Below, one piece after another: positions 34,136 to 43,467 of a stretch of 64,000 bases of DNA. Both the position numbers and the translations under genes were made by a program. Within the stretch, counting starts at the first letter, position 1. Every line of letters starts with the position of its first letter. The notes under the pieces were generated by a model. The model saw only the letters and a list, made by a program, of their open reading frames with translations, did no database searches and had not been told where the DNA came from. The stretch comes from Alcaligenes sp. SDU_A2. GTDB lineage: Bacteria > Pseudomonadota > Gammaproteobacteria > Burkholderiales > Burkholderiaceae_B. The stretch is from contig NZ_CP151273.1 in assembly GCF_038237375.1 (NCBI RefSeq), forward strand, positions 62,001-126,000, written 5' to 3'.

Positions 34136-35548
34136 TTATTGCCCGCCCCCCACAAGGCGCTCGGCCAGTTGGCGCACGCACGCTTCACGCCGGGCATCGG
34201 GGGAATAATCATCCCGCAAGGCGGACCACTGCGGATGGATGCGCGCCAGACGCAACGACTCGGGCAAGGCTTGGGTACGCCATACGTTCAGCTCCCGCTG
34301 CAAGGGCTGGTCCAGAGTGTCGGCATCGATCTCGCCCATGCGCAAGGGCGTCTGAGCGGCATGGCCGCGCCGCTCCAAGGCGGCAATCAAGCTTAGTTGG
34401 CGCACCGCCAACAGGCGCAGCACGGCATCATCCACGCTCAGTTCGGTTTCGCCGCGCAGCTTGCCCATCAACCGTTGCCCCCATTTGTCTGCCCCTTGCC
34501 ACAAGCCGCCGGCCAGCGCGCCCAACATCGTGCCCGCGCCCAGGCTCAAGCCTCCGGTGACCACATCCAGGGTCGCTCCGGCCATGGCACCGGCGGCCAC
34601 GCCCTTGCTCAATTGCACACCAAATTCTTTCAAGGCCTGAGGATCGAACAAGTCCATGCCCCAGCGTTCGCCATCGAAATGCAGCAGGTCACCCACCAGG
34701 TCCTGACGGGTAAAACTGTAGCGACGCAGCAAAGCCTGCACGCTCTTGGCCTCGCGCTCGGCCACCCGGCCCCGCAAATCCTGTCCAGCCTGCTCCAAAG
34801 AGGGCGCATCCGGCGCACTGCTAATTCGCCACGCCGCCACATCCACCAACAATTCGGCCAGCAAGCGCATGGCGTCGCGCCGGCGCAGGACCGCTTGCCG
34901 CGCAAGATCGGCCTTGAGCCTGTGCAAGACATCGGCATGCGTCTCCAGCAGCACGGCCAGTTTGTCGTACAGCAGGGCCTCGCCATCCAAGGCAGGAGCC
35001 ACCGTGTCAAATTCGGCCAGGGCATGCAGGCCCAGACGGGCCAAGGCGCTGCGCCATTCCTGTATCCGCGCCTGCGGACTGCGCACAAAATTGAGCACCG
35101 GCAGTAAAGGCCGGCCGCTGTAAGCCAACAGCGTCAATTCGTCTTTGTGCTTGCTCAGCACCGGGTCGCGGGCATCGATCACATACAAACCGGCGTCACA
35201 AGCCTGTAGTTTGCGCAGCACCCGCGCCTCTTGCTCAAAGCGTCCCTGTGCCGCCGGCGACTCCAGAAAGCGCCGAATGCGCTCAGGCCCGTCGATGCGT
35301 TCGCCCGGCTGACTGAGCTGATCCATGAAGTCCAGCAACGCCATGCTGTCCTCCAGACCGGGGGTATCGAACAATTCCACCAGCGCCTCTTCGTCCACGC
35401 TCAGGCGCGCACCCTCGACATGGCGGGTCGTGCCGGGCCGGTTGCGCACCTGGCCAAAGCCTGTATCGCGCGTCAGCGTGCGCAACAAAGAAGTCTTGCC
35501 CGTATTGGTGTGCCCGACAACTGCCAGACTTAACGCCGCGTGGCTCAT
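34136..35548 (-). CDS. GTP-binding protein with DUF3482 domain
   Basis: The 470-residue protein has an N-terminal Era-like GTPase domain: G1 GHTNTGKTSLL (residues 12-22), Switch/G2 RPGTTRHVEG and G3 DTPGLED (about 62-68). A large helical DUF3482 region follows, with a Gly/Ala-rich hydrophobic hairpin (GVAAGAMAGATLDVVTGGLSLGAGTMLGALAGGLWQG, about 330-370) that may enter the membrane. Its ATG overlaps the DUF2868 stop (ATGA). The two are a conserved pair in betaproteobacteria; their function is unknown. A longer upstream reading is inside the neighbour and rejected. Confidence 0.88.
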   Translation of the reverse strand: MSHAALSLAVVGHTNTGKTSLLRTLTRDTGFGQVRNRPGTTRHVEGARLSVDEEALVELFDTPGLEDSMALLDFMDQLSQPGERIDGPERIRRFLESPAAQGRFEQEARVLRKLQACDAGLYVIDARDPVLSKHKDELTLLAYSGRPLLPVLNFVRSPQARIQEWRSALARLGLHALAEFDTVAPALDGEALLYDKLAVLLETHADVLHRLKADLARQAVLRRRDAMRLLAELLVDVAAWRISSAPDAPSLEQAGQDLRGRVAEREAKSVQALLRRYSFTRQDLVGDLLHFDGERWGMDLFDPQALKEFGVQLSKGVAAGAMAGATLDVVTGGLSLGAGTMLGALAGGLWQGADKWGQRLMGKLRGETELSVDDAVLRLLAVRQLSLIAALERRGHAAQTPLRMGEIDADTLDQPLQRELNVWRTQALPESLRLARIHPQWSALRDDYSPDARREACVRQLAERLVGGGQ

Positions 35549-36966
35549 GGTGTGCTCTCCGTCAGGGCCGGGGGCCAACAATCGTGAACCTGATCCGGCG
35601 CAAAACCAGCCGCGCTCAGACGTTCGTGCCAACTGCGGCGACGCTCCGGGTCTGCCTGCGCGGCAGCGGCATCCAACAGGATGACATCGGCGCGCCGCGC
35701 CATTTGCGCCCATTCGACCAGCGTGGCAACCATGCCGCGATCCGGCGTCTGCCCGGCATCGCACACCATCAATAATTGGCTAGGCGCTGCTTGTTGCAAA
35801 CGCCCCAATACAGCCAGACGTTCGGCGCGTGAATCCACGCGGCCCAGATCCTGCATGTCGGCTTGCATGAAGGATGGCGGCCAGGCGCGTTCAGGTGCCA
35901 GTTCCAAACCCACAACGCATACGGCATCCACAAGCAGCACGGACTCCGGCCCTTCCTGTATATGTGCCACGGTATCGGGCGCAGCCAAGCGATCCACGCC
36001 CGTCGGTTCGCTGGCCGGCATCAAACGCGGCCGCAGCTCCGCCAGCCCCGGCAGGCTGTCGTCCAATTGCAAGCCCGCGCTATGCCGTGCCCAGCGCCAT
36101 ATGCTCCAGGCCAAGGCCAGCACGCGCGGCACCAATCCGTAGACCACCAAGGCACCCAGCAGCCAACCGGACCATTGCGCCTGGGCCTGGGCATCGAGCA
36201 CATGCAAGCCATCGCTGATACGTATGGTCTGCGCATCAGGCATGGAAAAACCCAAATAGGATGGTAATGCGCCGATACGCTCGGTCAGCCAGACAAAGGC
36301 ATCGGGCGAGAGCAGCGTGGTTTCCCAGTTGAATTGATAGCGACGCGACGCCAGCAAAGCCAACAAGGTACACAAAGCGGCCAGCAAGGCCAGAATCCAT
36401 AAGCCGTGACTGATCATGCCCAGCAACCACGGCTGACTGCGTCGGCGCGCCAGCACAGCGACAAAGGCCTGGGGTACCAGGCTGCCTTCACCCTTGACCA
36501 TGCGACGGCTCAGCCACAGCCAGGCATCGCCCGCCCAACTGCCGCCGCCCACCCCCTTGCCGGCCCAGGCCAGGCTGAACAGCCAAAAAAACAATGTCAG
36601 CACATGCAGACCCAGCAAGGCTCCCAACGCCAGCAAGACATTGACCGGCCGCGTGCCATCGCCCAGAGCGCCGGCTGCCGCACCCGCGCCTGCCAGCAGG
36701 GCGAAGATTGCCATCAGAACCAACAGCCAGCGCGCGCCCTGCCACCACTGCATCCAGGCTTGCTGCAACCCATCTCGCCTGGCCAGAGCCGCCGCCCGCA
36801 GCCATATACGCTGCGCGAACGGGCCACCTGCCGCCCGCGCACGACGCGATTCGGCCAAATCCTCGATCGGCCCCCACATCGTTTCACGCAGACGTATGGC
36901 CTCGATCAAGGTCTGCTGCTGCCAGCGACCGGTTTCTTCATTGGCATGCATGACGCGCACTGTCAT
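35545..36966 (-). CDS. DUF2868 membrane protein
   Basis: This 473-residue protein has about four membrane helices (WLLVLMAIFALLAGAGAAAGAL; VLLALGALLGLHVLTLFFWLFSLAW; LWILALLAALCTLLALLA; WLLGALVVYGLVPRVLALAW). A C-terminal soluble domain has a Rossmann-like VLLVDAVCVVGLELAPE segment. It is translationally coupled to the GTPase gene and starts directly after the TPM gene stop. Its role is not known; the conserved pairing suggests a GTPase-controlled membrane complex. Confidence 0.85.
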   Translation of the reverse strand: MTVRVMHANEETGRWQQQTLIEAIRLRETMWGPIEDLAESRRARAAGGPFAQRIWLRAAALARRDGLQQAWMQWWQGARWLLVLMAIFALLAGAGAAAGALGDGTRPVNVLLALGALLGLHVLTLFFWLFSLAWAGKGVGGGSWAGDAWLWLSRRMVKGEGSLVPQAFVAVLARRRSQPWLLGMISHGLWILALLAALCTLLALLASRRYQFNWETTLLSPDAFVWLTERIGALPSYLGFSMPDAQTIRISDGLHVLDAQAQAQWSGWLLGALVVYGLVPRVLALAWSIWRWARHSAGLQLDDSLPGLAELRPRLMPASEPTGVDRLAAPDTVAHIQEGPESVLLVDAVCVVGLELAPERAWPPSFMQADMQDLGRVDSRAERLAVLGRLQQAAPSQLLMVCDAGQTPDRGMVATLVEWAQMARRADVILLDAAAAQADPERRRSWHERLSAAGFAPDQVHDCWPPALTESTP

Positions 36967-37461
36967 TTACAAAAGCACGGGCGCGTCGGGCAAGGCATTG
37001 TCGCCCGCAGCGCCATCGGCGGCAGGCGCGCCTTGCTGCAACACCTGCTCGATAGCACTGACCGCCGTCAACAGGCCTGAAAGATACTCGCGGGCCGCCA
37101 AATCCTGTTCCAGCTGCCGACAGATTGCCTCCCATTGAACCGGCTGAGCCTGAATGCCACGGTCGGCAATAATATGAATGCGCCGCTGATCCAGCGCCAA
37201 ATACAGCAGCACGCCGCTATTAAGAGGCGTATCCCAGACGCGTAAACGGCCAAACACCTCCAGCGCTCGCTGGGCGCTGTCGGCTTCATGCGCGGGTAGC
37301 ACCGCTTCGATGGCCACCACCAGTTCGCCACTGTGATGCTGTTCACTTTTACGGATCTGCTCGGCCAAATGGGCCAGCACTTCGGCATTGAAATGGCGGC
37401 GACGCAGCCACTGACCTTCCAATGAAGCCCAGCCCGTCAGGTTCTTCCAGGTATTGCTCAT
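36967..37461 (-). CDS. TPM-domain protein (second, membrane-free copy)
   Basis: The 164-residue protein consists of a TPM domain (HSGELVVAIEAVLPAHEADSAQRALEVFGRLRVWDTPLNSGVLLYLALDQRRIHIIADRGI). No signal peptide or membrane helix is seen, unlike the TPM protein encoded just upstream. The ATG at 37461 follows AAGGGAGAA. TPM domains are named for a plant thylakoid phosphatase; bacterial members are poorly characterised. It belongs to the lemA operon. Confidence 0.87.
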   Translation of the reverse strand: MSNTWKNLTGWASLEGQWLRRRHFNAEVLAHLAEQIRKSEQHHSGELVVAIEAVLPAHEADSAQRALEVFGRLRVWDTPLNSGVLLYLALDQRRIHIIADRGIQAQPVQWEAICRQLEQDLAAREYLSGLLTAVSAIEQVLQQGAPAADGAAGDNALPDAPVLL

Positions 37462-37478
37462 ACGTTCTCCCTTAGGTG

Positions 37479-38435
37479 CTACCAACTGCCGGAGGCACCG
37501 CCACCGCCGCTACTGCCACCGCCGCCGCCACCGCCACCGAAGCCGCCGAACCCGCCGCTGCTACTGCCGCCGCCAAAGCCACCTCCCGAACCATAGCCAC
37601 CCAGCCCGCCGATGACCCCGCCGCGGCGCGACGCCCGGCCCGAGCTGGACTTGCCGCCCGCACCGAACAAACGCCCTATCAGGCTAAGCACGGCACCGAC
37701 AACTGCCGCGATCAGAGCCAGCCAGATGCTGCCCGACACGACCAGCGTAAAGACCCCGGCCGCCAAAGCGGCGAACACAGGCGAAGCAAAAAACACAATG
37801 GCACCCACGGCCAGCAAGGGTTCCCAAAACACGCCTTCTTCGCCGGAGGAGGTCACGGGTGCCGTTTTGGGTGGCGGCGGCAGATCCTCGCCATTGACCA
37901 GCCCGGCCAGGCTGTCAGTCGCTGCCTGGATGCCGCCATAAAAATCGCCTTCGCGAAAACGCGGCATCATTTGTTCGCGAATGATGCGCCCGGACTGCAA
38001 ATCGGTCACCGCGCCTTCCAGGCCATAGCCGGTCTGAATACGCATGCGCCGGTCATCCTTGGCCACCAGCAGCAAAATGCCGTCGTCCACGTTCTGACGG
38101 CCTATCTTCCAGGTATCGAATACGCGCAGGGCGTACTGTTCTATGGTGTCCTCGCCCGTGGTCGGCACCATCAACACAACCACTTGCGCGCCCTTGTCCT
38201 GCTCCAAGGCCTTTAACTGCGAATCCAGGCGGGCCTTCTGGTCGGCCGACAAGGTGCCGGTGGTGTCCGTGACCCAACCATCGATGGCCGGCACAGGCTC
38301 GGGCTTGGCCAGGGCGGCGCTCCAAGGCAAAAGCAAGGTCAGCAGCAAAGCAGCCAGCGCAAGCCACCAGCCTGCACCCGGCACACGCATGCATACTTCT
38401 GGAGCAATCCGGCCTGCACATTGACGCGGTGTCAT
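37479..38435 (-). CDS. YgcG-like TPM-domain membrane protein with Gly/Ser-rich tail
   Basis: The 318-residue protein has a signal peptide (WWLALAALLLTLLLPWSAALA). A periplasmic TPM domain spans about 45-170 (GTLSADQKARLDSQLKALEQDKGAQVVVLMVPTTG ... RFREGDFYGGIQAATDSLAGLV). Two membrane helices follow near 205-260. The extreme Gly/Ser tail (about 40 residues, GGFGGFGGGGGGGGSSGGGG) is typical of the family. GGAGG precedes the ATG. LemA and YgcG-type genes are regularly paired. Confidence 0.9.
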   Translation of the reverse strand: MTPRQCAGRIAPEVCMRVPGAGWWLALAALLLTLLLPWSAALAKPEPVPAIDGWVTDTTGTLSADQKARLDSQLKALEQDKGAQVVVLMVPTTGEDTIEQYALRVFDTWKIGRQNVDDGILLLVAKDDRRMRIQTGYGLEGAVTDLQSGRIIREQMMPRFREGDFYGGIQAATDSLAGLVNGEDLPPPPKTAPVTSSGEEGVFWEPLLAVGAIVFFASPVFAALAAGVFTLVVSGSIWLALIAAVVGAVLSLIGRLFGAGGKSSSGRASRRGGVIGGLGGYGSGGGFGGGSSSGGFGGFGGGGGGGGSSGGGGASGSW

Positions 38436-38456
38436 GGCGATACCTCCGTAAAGCGA

Positions 38457-39077
38457 TTAGCGGGCGGCCGGCGCAGGCGTGACTGGCAGGTCGAACTTCA
38501 CTTCGGGGTCGCGCGTGATCTCGCTCTGGCGATCCACGCCGTAATTTTCTTTGACCTGGTAACCAAACACCTTGGCGGTGATCACCGTGGGGAACTGGCG
38601 GATGAACAGGTTGTACTCCTGAATGGCCTGCACATAACGTCCCCGTTCGGTGGCAATGCGGTTCTCGGTCCCTTCCAGCTGTGTCATCAAGTCGCGGAAC
38701 AAGCCATCGCTCTTGAGCTGCGGATAATTCTCGGACACGGCGATCAGACGCGACAGGGCCGAGGACAGTTGATTTTGCGCTTCCTGGAAACGCGCCATGG
38801 CCTGTGGATTATCCACATCATCCACCTTCATCTGTATGGTGCCGACCTTGGCGCGCGCTTCGGTGACCTGCGTCAGCACGGCGCGTTCGTTGACCATATA
38901 GGCATTAACGGCGCTGACCAGCTTGGGCACCAGTTCGGCGCGCCGTTCGTATTGGTTCAGGGTTTGCGACCAGGCGGCCTTGACCTGTTCGTCCAGACGC
39001 TGGATTTCGTTGTAGCCACAGCCCGACAAGAGCGCGGCCACACCGGTAATAAATATCCATCGAATCCAAGATGTCAT
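38457..39077 (-). CDS. lemA: LemA family protein
   Basis: The 206-residue protein has an N-terminal lipobox-like segment (FITGVAALLSGCGYNEIQ, Cys at about 19) and an all-helical LemA domain. That domain has the conserved NEIQRLDEQVKAAWSQTLNQYERRAELVPKLVSAVNAYM, LSRLIAVSENYPQLKSDGLFRDLMTQLEGTENRIATERGRY and NLFIRQFPT blocks. AGGAAGA precedes the ATG at 39077; a 99-codon upstream extension is not part of the family. It heads the five-gene operon lemA-ygcG-TPM-DUF2868-DUF3482. Function is unknown. Confidence 0.93.
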   Translation of the reverse strand: MTSWIRWIFITGVAALLSGCGYNEIQRLDEQVKAAWSQTLNQYERRAELVPKLVSAVNAYMVNERAVLTQVTEARAKVGTIQMKVDDVDNPQAMARFQEAQNQLSSALSRLIAVSENYPQLKSDGLFRDLMTQLEGTENRIATERGRYVQAIQEYNLFIRQFPTVITAKVFGYQVKENYGVDRQSEITRDPEVKFDLPVTPAPAAR

Positions 39078-39346
39078 GATTTTCTTCCTGCACAAGTAAG
39101 CGGGCAAACAACAAAGCGCACCGTCCAAACCGACCACACAAACGCAGGGCGACACCGGACGGGCCGACCCGCCAAGCGTAAACCGCCCCCTGCCCCAGGA
39201 CAAGTACGCGAATGCAAGCTCTTTACAATTCATGTCATGTGTCTGTAAACCAGACTCCAGGCGCATCGGATCAGAACTGTGGTTTTTTCGAGCGCACCAA
39301 ACACGCAAGTTCTGGTGGTCAATGAGGATTTTTACTGATTTCACGT

Positions 39347-39352
39347 TATAAT
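39347..39352 (+). promoter_or_regulatory. Candidate -10 box for rhlE with a long leader
   Basis: TATAAT at 39347-39352 has no convincing -35 at 16-18 bases. The inferred start near 39359 gives a leader of about 145 bases before the TTG start codon. A GC-rich stretch (39459-39485) could fold (GGGCCCC..GGGCTTTTGGGC). Predicted only. Confidence 0.45.
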
Positions 39353-39502
39353 GGTTGATTGCGCAGCGCACCAATCACTGCGCCTCTTGCAGCAGGCGGC
39401 GTTCTTGCCCCTGCCGTGGCATCGTCGCCATAAACCTAAAATACGTTAGCCTGGATTGGTAGGGCCCCGAAGAGGGCTTTTGGGCTGGTCACTGGAAAAT
39501 TC

Positions 39503-40945
39503 TTGGACTCTCAAATCACTTTTGCCTCCCTCGGGCTGGCAGAACCCCTGTTGCGTGCTGTAACCGACGCAGGCTACGAACACCCCACCCCCATTCAGGC
39601 ACAGGCCATCCCCAAGGTCATCGGCGGCGGAGACCTGTTGGCCGCCGCGCAGACCGGCACCGGTAAAACCGCAGGCTTTACCCTGCCCATCCTGCATCGC
39701 TTGCTGAACAACCCTCTGCAAAATCGCAAGCCTGGTCGCCCACGCGCCCTGATCCTGGCTCCCACCCGCGAACTGGCTGCCCAGGTCGAGGAATCCGTAC
39801 GCCTGTACAGTCAACATGCGCGCCTGCGTTCGCTGGTCATTTTCGGCGGCGTGAACATCAACCCGCAGTTCAGCGCCCTGCGCAAGCCTGTGGACATTCT
39901 GGTGGCCACGCCCGGTCGTCTGCTCGATCATGTGCGTCAGCGCACCGTAGACCTGACCGGCGTGGAAATCCTGGTGTTGGACGAAGCCGACCGCATGCTG
40001 GACATGGGCTTTATCCGCGACATCCGCAAGATTCTCAGCCTGATGCCCGTGGAACGCCAGACCCTGCTGTTCTCGGCCACCTTCTCGGACGAAATCCGCG
40101 AACTGGCTCGTGGTTCGCTGCGCAACCCCGAAGAAGTGGCCGTTGCCGCCCGCAACACCACCAACGAACTGATCACCCAGCAAGTCATCCTGGCCGACCA
40201 GTCCCACAAGCGCGACCTGCTCAGCCACATCATCCGTGAAAGCGGCTGGAATCAAGTGCTGGTGTTCTGCCGCACCAAGCACGGTGCCAATCGCCTGGCC
40301 GAAAAACTGTCCAAGGACGGCATGGCCGCCGAAGCGCTGCACGGCAACAAGAGCCAGGCAGCCCGCACCCGTGCGCTGGCCGGCTTCAAGAACGGCAAAG
40401 TCGTGGTGCTGGTTGCCACCGATATCGCCGCCCGTGGCCTGGACATCGACCAGTTGCCTTATGTGGTCAACTTCGAGCTGCCCAACGTACCCGAAGATTA
40501 CGTACACCGCATCGGCCGTACCGGCCGCGCCGGCAGCGAAGGCGTGGCCCTGTCGCTGGTGGACCGCACCGAAATGCGTCTGCTCAAGCAGATCGAACGC
40601 ATGACGCGCAATCCTATCGAGCGTATCGTGGTCGAAGGCTGGACGCCCCCTTCGCGCCAAGCGATTGCCGAAGAACAAGCCGACGAGGCAAGCTACGCCG
40701 AACGCCGCTTCAACAATGCACCGGCTCCGCGCGCACATGCCCCACGCCGCTCGTCGGGTCAGGCCCGTCCCGGCGAGAGCCGCGGCAATGCCGACACCCG
40801 CCCACGTCGCCCCGCCAACGACAGCCGTCCTCGCCGCAACGGCGCGCCTGCCCAGGGCCGTCCTGCCCAAGGTCGCCAGGAAGGCCGCGGTCAAGGCCAA
40901 GGCCGTGGCAACGGTGGTCGCGGCGCACAGCACGCCAAGGCCTGA
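39503..40945 (+). CDS. rhlE: DEAD-box RNA helicase RhlE
   Basis: The 480-residue helicase remodels rRNA and mRNA structure. It has the Q motif ([28 protein letters not shown]), motif [10 protein letters not shown] (about 48-56), [20 protein letters not shown] (about 155-165), [18 protein letters not shown] and [10 protein letters not shown] (about 337). A basic C-terminal tail rich in Arg, Gly and Gln follows, typical of RhlE. The start appears to be TTG; no ATG fits the conserved N-terminus. The long leader and rare start codon may limit expression. Confidence 0.93.
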   Translation: MDSQITFASLGLAEPLLRAVTDAGYEHPTPIQAQAIPKVIGGGDLLAAAQTGTGKTAGFTLPILHRLLNNPLQNRKPGRPRALILAPTRELAAQVEESVRLYSQHARLRSLVIFGGVNINPQFSALRKPVDILVATPGRLLDHVRQRTVDLTGVEILVLDEADRMLDMGFIRDIRKILSLMPVERQTLLFSATFSDEIRELARGSLRNPEEVAVAARNTTNELITQQVILADQSHKRDLLSHIIRESGWNQVLVFCRTKHGANRLAEKLSKDGMAAEALHGNKSQAARTRALAGFKNGKVVVLVATDIAARGLDIDQLPYVVNFELPNVPEDYVHRIGRTGRAGSEGVALSLVDRTEMRLLKQIERMTRNPIERIVVEGWTPPSRQAIAEEQADEASYAERRFNNAPAPRAHAPRRSSGQARPGESRGNADTRPRRPANDSRPRRNGAPAQGRPAQGRQEGRGQGQGRGNGGRGAQHAKA

Positions 40946-41011
40946 TTCCCGTACAAGGCGCATTGCCTGCCAGAGGCGGGCCATGCGCCCGTCTCTGGAT
41001 AGAACGACATC

Positions 41012-41638
41012 ATGGCACTGAGCACCTGGCTCGCCTTTTTCGCCGCCTCCTGGGTCATCTCTTTTTCGCCCGGGCCCGGCGCAATCTCATCCATGTCCTC
41101 CGGACTCAAATACGGTTTCCGACGTGGTTACTGGATGGCCATAGGCTTGAATCTGGGCATCATGATCCAGGTGCTCATCATCAGCCTGGGGCTGGGCCAG
41201 GTTCTGGCCCGTTCCGAACTGGCGTTCGACATCATCAAATGGCTGGGCGCTGCCTACCTGATCTACCTGGGCTGGAAACAACTGCGCACCGATGCCATGC
41301 CGGTCCACGTTACCGGCCAGGAGCCCAGCGACTTTCGCATCCGCGACCTGCTGCTGCGCGGCTGTCTGATCAATATCACCAACCCAAAAGGCACAGTCTT
41401 TCTGCTGGCCATCATGCCGCAATTTCTGGACCTGAGCCGACCCTTGCCCTTGCAGTACCTGCTGATTGCCCTGACTCTGTGCTTTACAGACCTAGTCGCC
41501 ATGGGCTGCTACACCTCGCTGGCCGCTCGCATGCTGCGTGTGCTGCGCCAGGCACGCCACATCCGGCTGATGAACCGCATCTTCGGCTCGCTGTTCATCC
41601 TGGCCGGCACCGTACTGGCAGGTGTCTCGCGCCAGTAG
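41012..41638 (+). CDS. LysE/RhtB family amino-acid exporter
   Basis: The 208-residue inner-membrane exporter has six hydrophobic segments. The family signature FFAASWVISFSPGPGAISSMSSGLKYGFRRGYWMAIG is at residues 8-45 (SPGPG being the RhtB motif). IKWLGAAYLIYLGWKQLR follows near 80, and LINITNPKGTVFLLAIMPQFL near 125. The substrate cannot be predicted; relatives export homoserine, threonine or leucine. It stands alone between rhlE and prfC. Confidence 0.9.
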   Translation: MALSTWLAFFAASWVISFSPGPGAISSMSSGLKYGFRRGYWMAIGLNLGIMIQVLIISLGLGQVLARSELAFDIIKWLGAAYLIYLGWKQLRTDAMPVHVTGQEPSDFRIRDLLLRGCLINITNPKGTVFLLAIMPQFLDLSRPLPLQYLLIALTLCFTDLVAMGCYTSLAARMLRVLRQARHIRLMNRIFGSLFILAGTVLAGVSRQ

Positions 41639-41743
41639 ACCCCGCCCGGCCACATGCTGCGGCTTGCCCCGCAGCCGCCCTTTACGGATAATTCGCTCAC
41701 TGTTTTCCACGCGCCGACAGCGGCGCTGCCACAAGGATTTTCA

Positions 41744-43360
41744 ATGTCGTCCGGTGACATACGCTCTGAAGTCAAGAAACGCCGCACTTTCGCCATCATC
41801 TCCCACCCCGACGCGGGCAAGACCACGCTGACGGAAAAACTGCTCTTGTTCGCGGGCGCGATCCAGATCGCCGGCAGCGTCAAGGCCCGCAAAGCCAGCC
41901 GTCACGCCTCGTCGGACTGGATGGAGATCGAAAAGCAGCGCGGCATCTCGGTGGCCTCGTCCGTGATGCAGATGGAATACCGCGACTGTGTCATCAACCT
42001 GCTCGACACCCCCGGCCACCAGGACTTCTCCGAAGACACCTACCGGGTGCTGACCGCCGTGGACGCCGCCCTAATGGTCATCGACGCGGCCAACGGCGTA
42101 GAGCCGCAAACCATACGCCTGCTGCAAGTCTGCCGCGCGCGCAACACGCCCATCATCACCTTCGTCAACAAGCTGGACCGCGAAGTACAGGAACCGCTGA
42201 ATCTGCTTTCGGAAATCGAATCGCACCTGGGCATGGAAGCGGTGCCTTTCTCCTGGCCTATCGGCATGGCGCGTCGCTTTGGCGGCGTATTCAACCTGCG
42301 CCAGAACCATATGCGCGTCTTCAAGCCAGGCCAGGAACGCCACGGCGATGACGACGAACTGATTCCAGGCCTGGACAACCCGGTCATTGCCCAGCGCTTT
42401 GGCGAAGCCTTTGAAAAGGCTCACGAAGAAATTGAACTGATTTCCGAAGCCGCGCCCGCTTTCGACCACCAGGCGTTCCTGGAAGGTCGCCAGACGCCCG
42501 TATTCTTCGGTTCGGCCATCAACAACTTCGGCGTACAGGAGGTGCTGGACGCCCTGGTGGAATTGGCCCCGGCCCCTGGTCCCCGCACGGCGCTGCAACG
42601 CGAAGTGCAACCCGACGAGCCCAAGTTCAGCGGCGTGGTCTTCAAAGTGCAAGCCAATATGGACCCGGCGCACCGCGACCGCGTAGCATTTGTACGGGTC
42701 AGCTCCGGCCACTTCAAGCGTGGAATGAAGCTCAAAGTGTCCCGAACCGGCAAGGAAATTCGCCCCAACAACGTGGTGTCCTTTCTTTCCCAACGACGCG
42801 AACTGCTGGACGATGCCTTTGCCGGCGACATCATCGGCGTACCCAACCACGGCGTGCTGCAACTGGGCGACGTGCTGACCGAAGGCGAAAACCTGCAATT
42901 TACCGGCCTGCCGTTCTTTGCGCCCGAATTGTTCCAATCCATTGAGGTCAAAGATCCCTTGCGCACCAAGCAGTTGCGCACCGGCCTGACCCAACTGGGC
43001 GAAGAAGGCGCGATCCAGGTTTTCCGTCCGCACATGGCCGGTGGCATGATGCTGCTGGGTGCCGTGGGACAGCTGCAGTTTGAAGTCGTGGCCCACCGGC
43101 TCAAGACAGAATACGGCGTGGACGCGCGTTTATCGTCCAGCCGCTTTAACATGGCGCGTTGGGTCACGGCCAAAGACCCCAAGGACATGAAGAAATTCAT
43201 CGAAACCAACGCTGGCAACATTGCCTACGACGTGGTCGACGCCACCGCCTTTCTGGCCACATCGCCGGCACAGCTGCGCGTAGCCCAGGAGCTGAACCCC
43301 GGCATCGAATTCCACGCCCTGCGCGAGCATGGCGGACACGTTTTCGGGGACGCAGTCTAA
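41744..43360 (+). CDS. prfC: Peptide chain release factor 3
   Basis: RF3 is a GTPase that recycles RF1/RF2 after termination. The 538-residue protein shows G1 SHPDAGKTT (residues 20-28), G3 DTPGHQDF (about 89-96), G4 NKLDRE (about 143) and the RF3-specific RKASRHASSDWMEIEKQRGISVASSVMQM switch region. AAGGA precedes the ATG at 41744; a 30-codon upstream extension is not conserved. Length matches E. coli (529). A hairpin lies after the stop. Confidence 0.96.
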   Translation: MSSGDIRSEVKKRRTFAIISHPDAGKTTLTEKLLLFAGAIQIAGSVKARKASRHASSDWMEIEKQRGISVASSVMQMEYRDCVINLLDTPGHQDFSEDTYRVLTAVDAALMVIDAANGVEPQTIRLLQVCRARNTPIITFVNKLDREVQEPLNLLSEIESHLGMEAVPFSWPIGMARRFGGVFNLRQNHMRVFKPGQERHGDDDELIPGLDNPVIAQRFGEAFEKAHEEIELISEAAPAFDHQAFLEGRQTPVFFGSAINNFGVQEVLDALVELAPAPGPRTALQREVQPDEPKFSGVVFKVQANMDPAHRDRVAFVRVSSGHFKRGMKLKVSRTGKEIRPNNVVSFLSQRRELLDDAFAGDIIGVPNHGVLQLGDVLTEGENLQFTGLPFFAPELFQSIEVKDPLRTKQLRTGLTQLGEEGAIQVFRPHMAGGMMLLGAVGQLQFEVVAHRLKTEYGVDARLSSSRFNMARWVTAKDPKDMKKFIETNAGNIAYDVVDATAFLATSPAQLRVAQELNPGIEFHALREHGGHVFGDAV

Positions 43361-43376
43361 TTCTGTCACAAGAGCA

Positions 43377-43405
43377 GAGCCGACATTTCGCTACAATGTC
43401 GGCTC
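43377..43405 (+). terminator. Stem-loop after prfC
   Basis: An 11-bp perfect stem GAGCCGACATT/AATGTCGGCTC with a 7-base loop lies 16 bases past the prfC stop. The tail (CATTT) is T-poor, so termination efficiency is uncertain. Confidence 0.65.
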
Positions 43406-43467
43406 CATTTAACTACTTTCACGCATCCGGCTGCGGATTGCCCACTGACTAGACCGAGACATTGCCT

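Noticed and set aside
33798-34208. Plus-strand frame across the long inverted repeat
   Set aside because: Composition follows the GC-rich repeat; no similarity to known proteins and it runs into the DUF3482 gene's 3' end.
38421-39248. Plus-strand frame opposite lemA
   Set aside because: Antisense of a well-supported gene, low-complexity composition.
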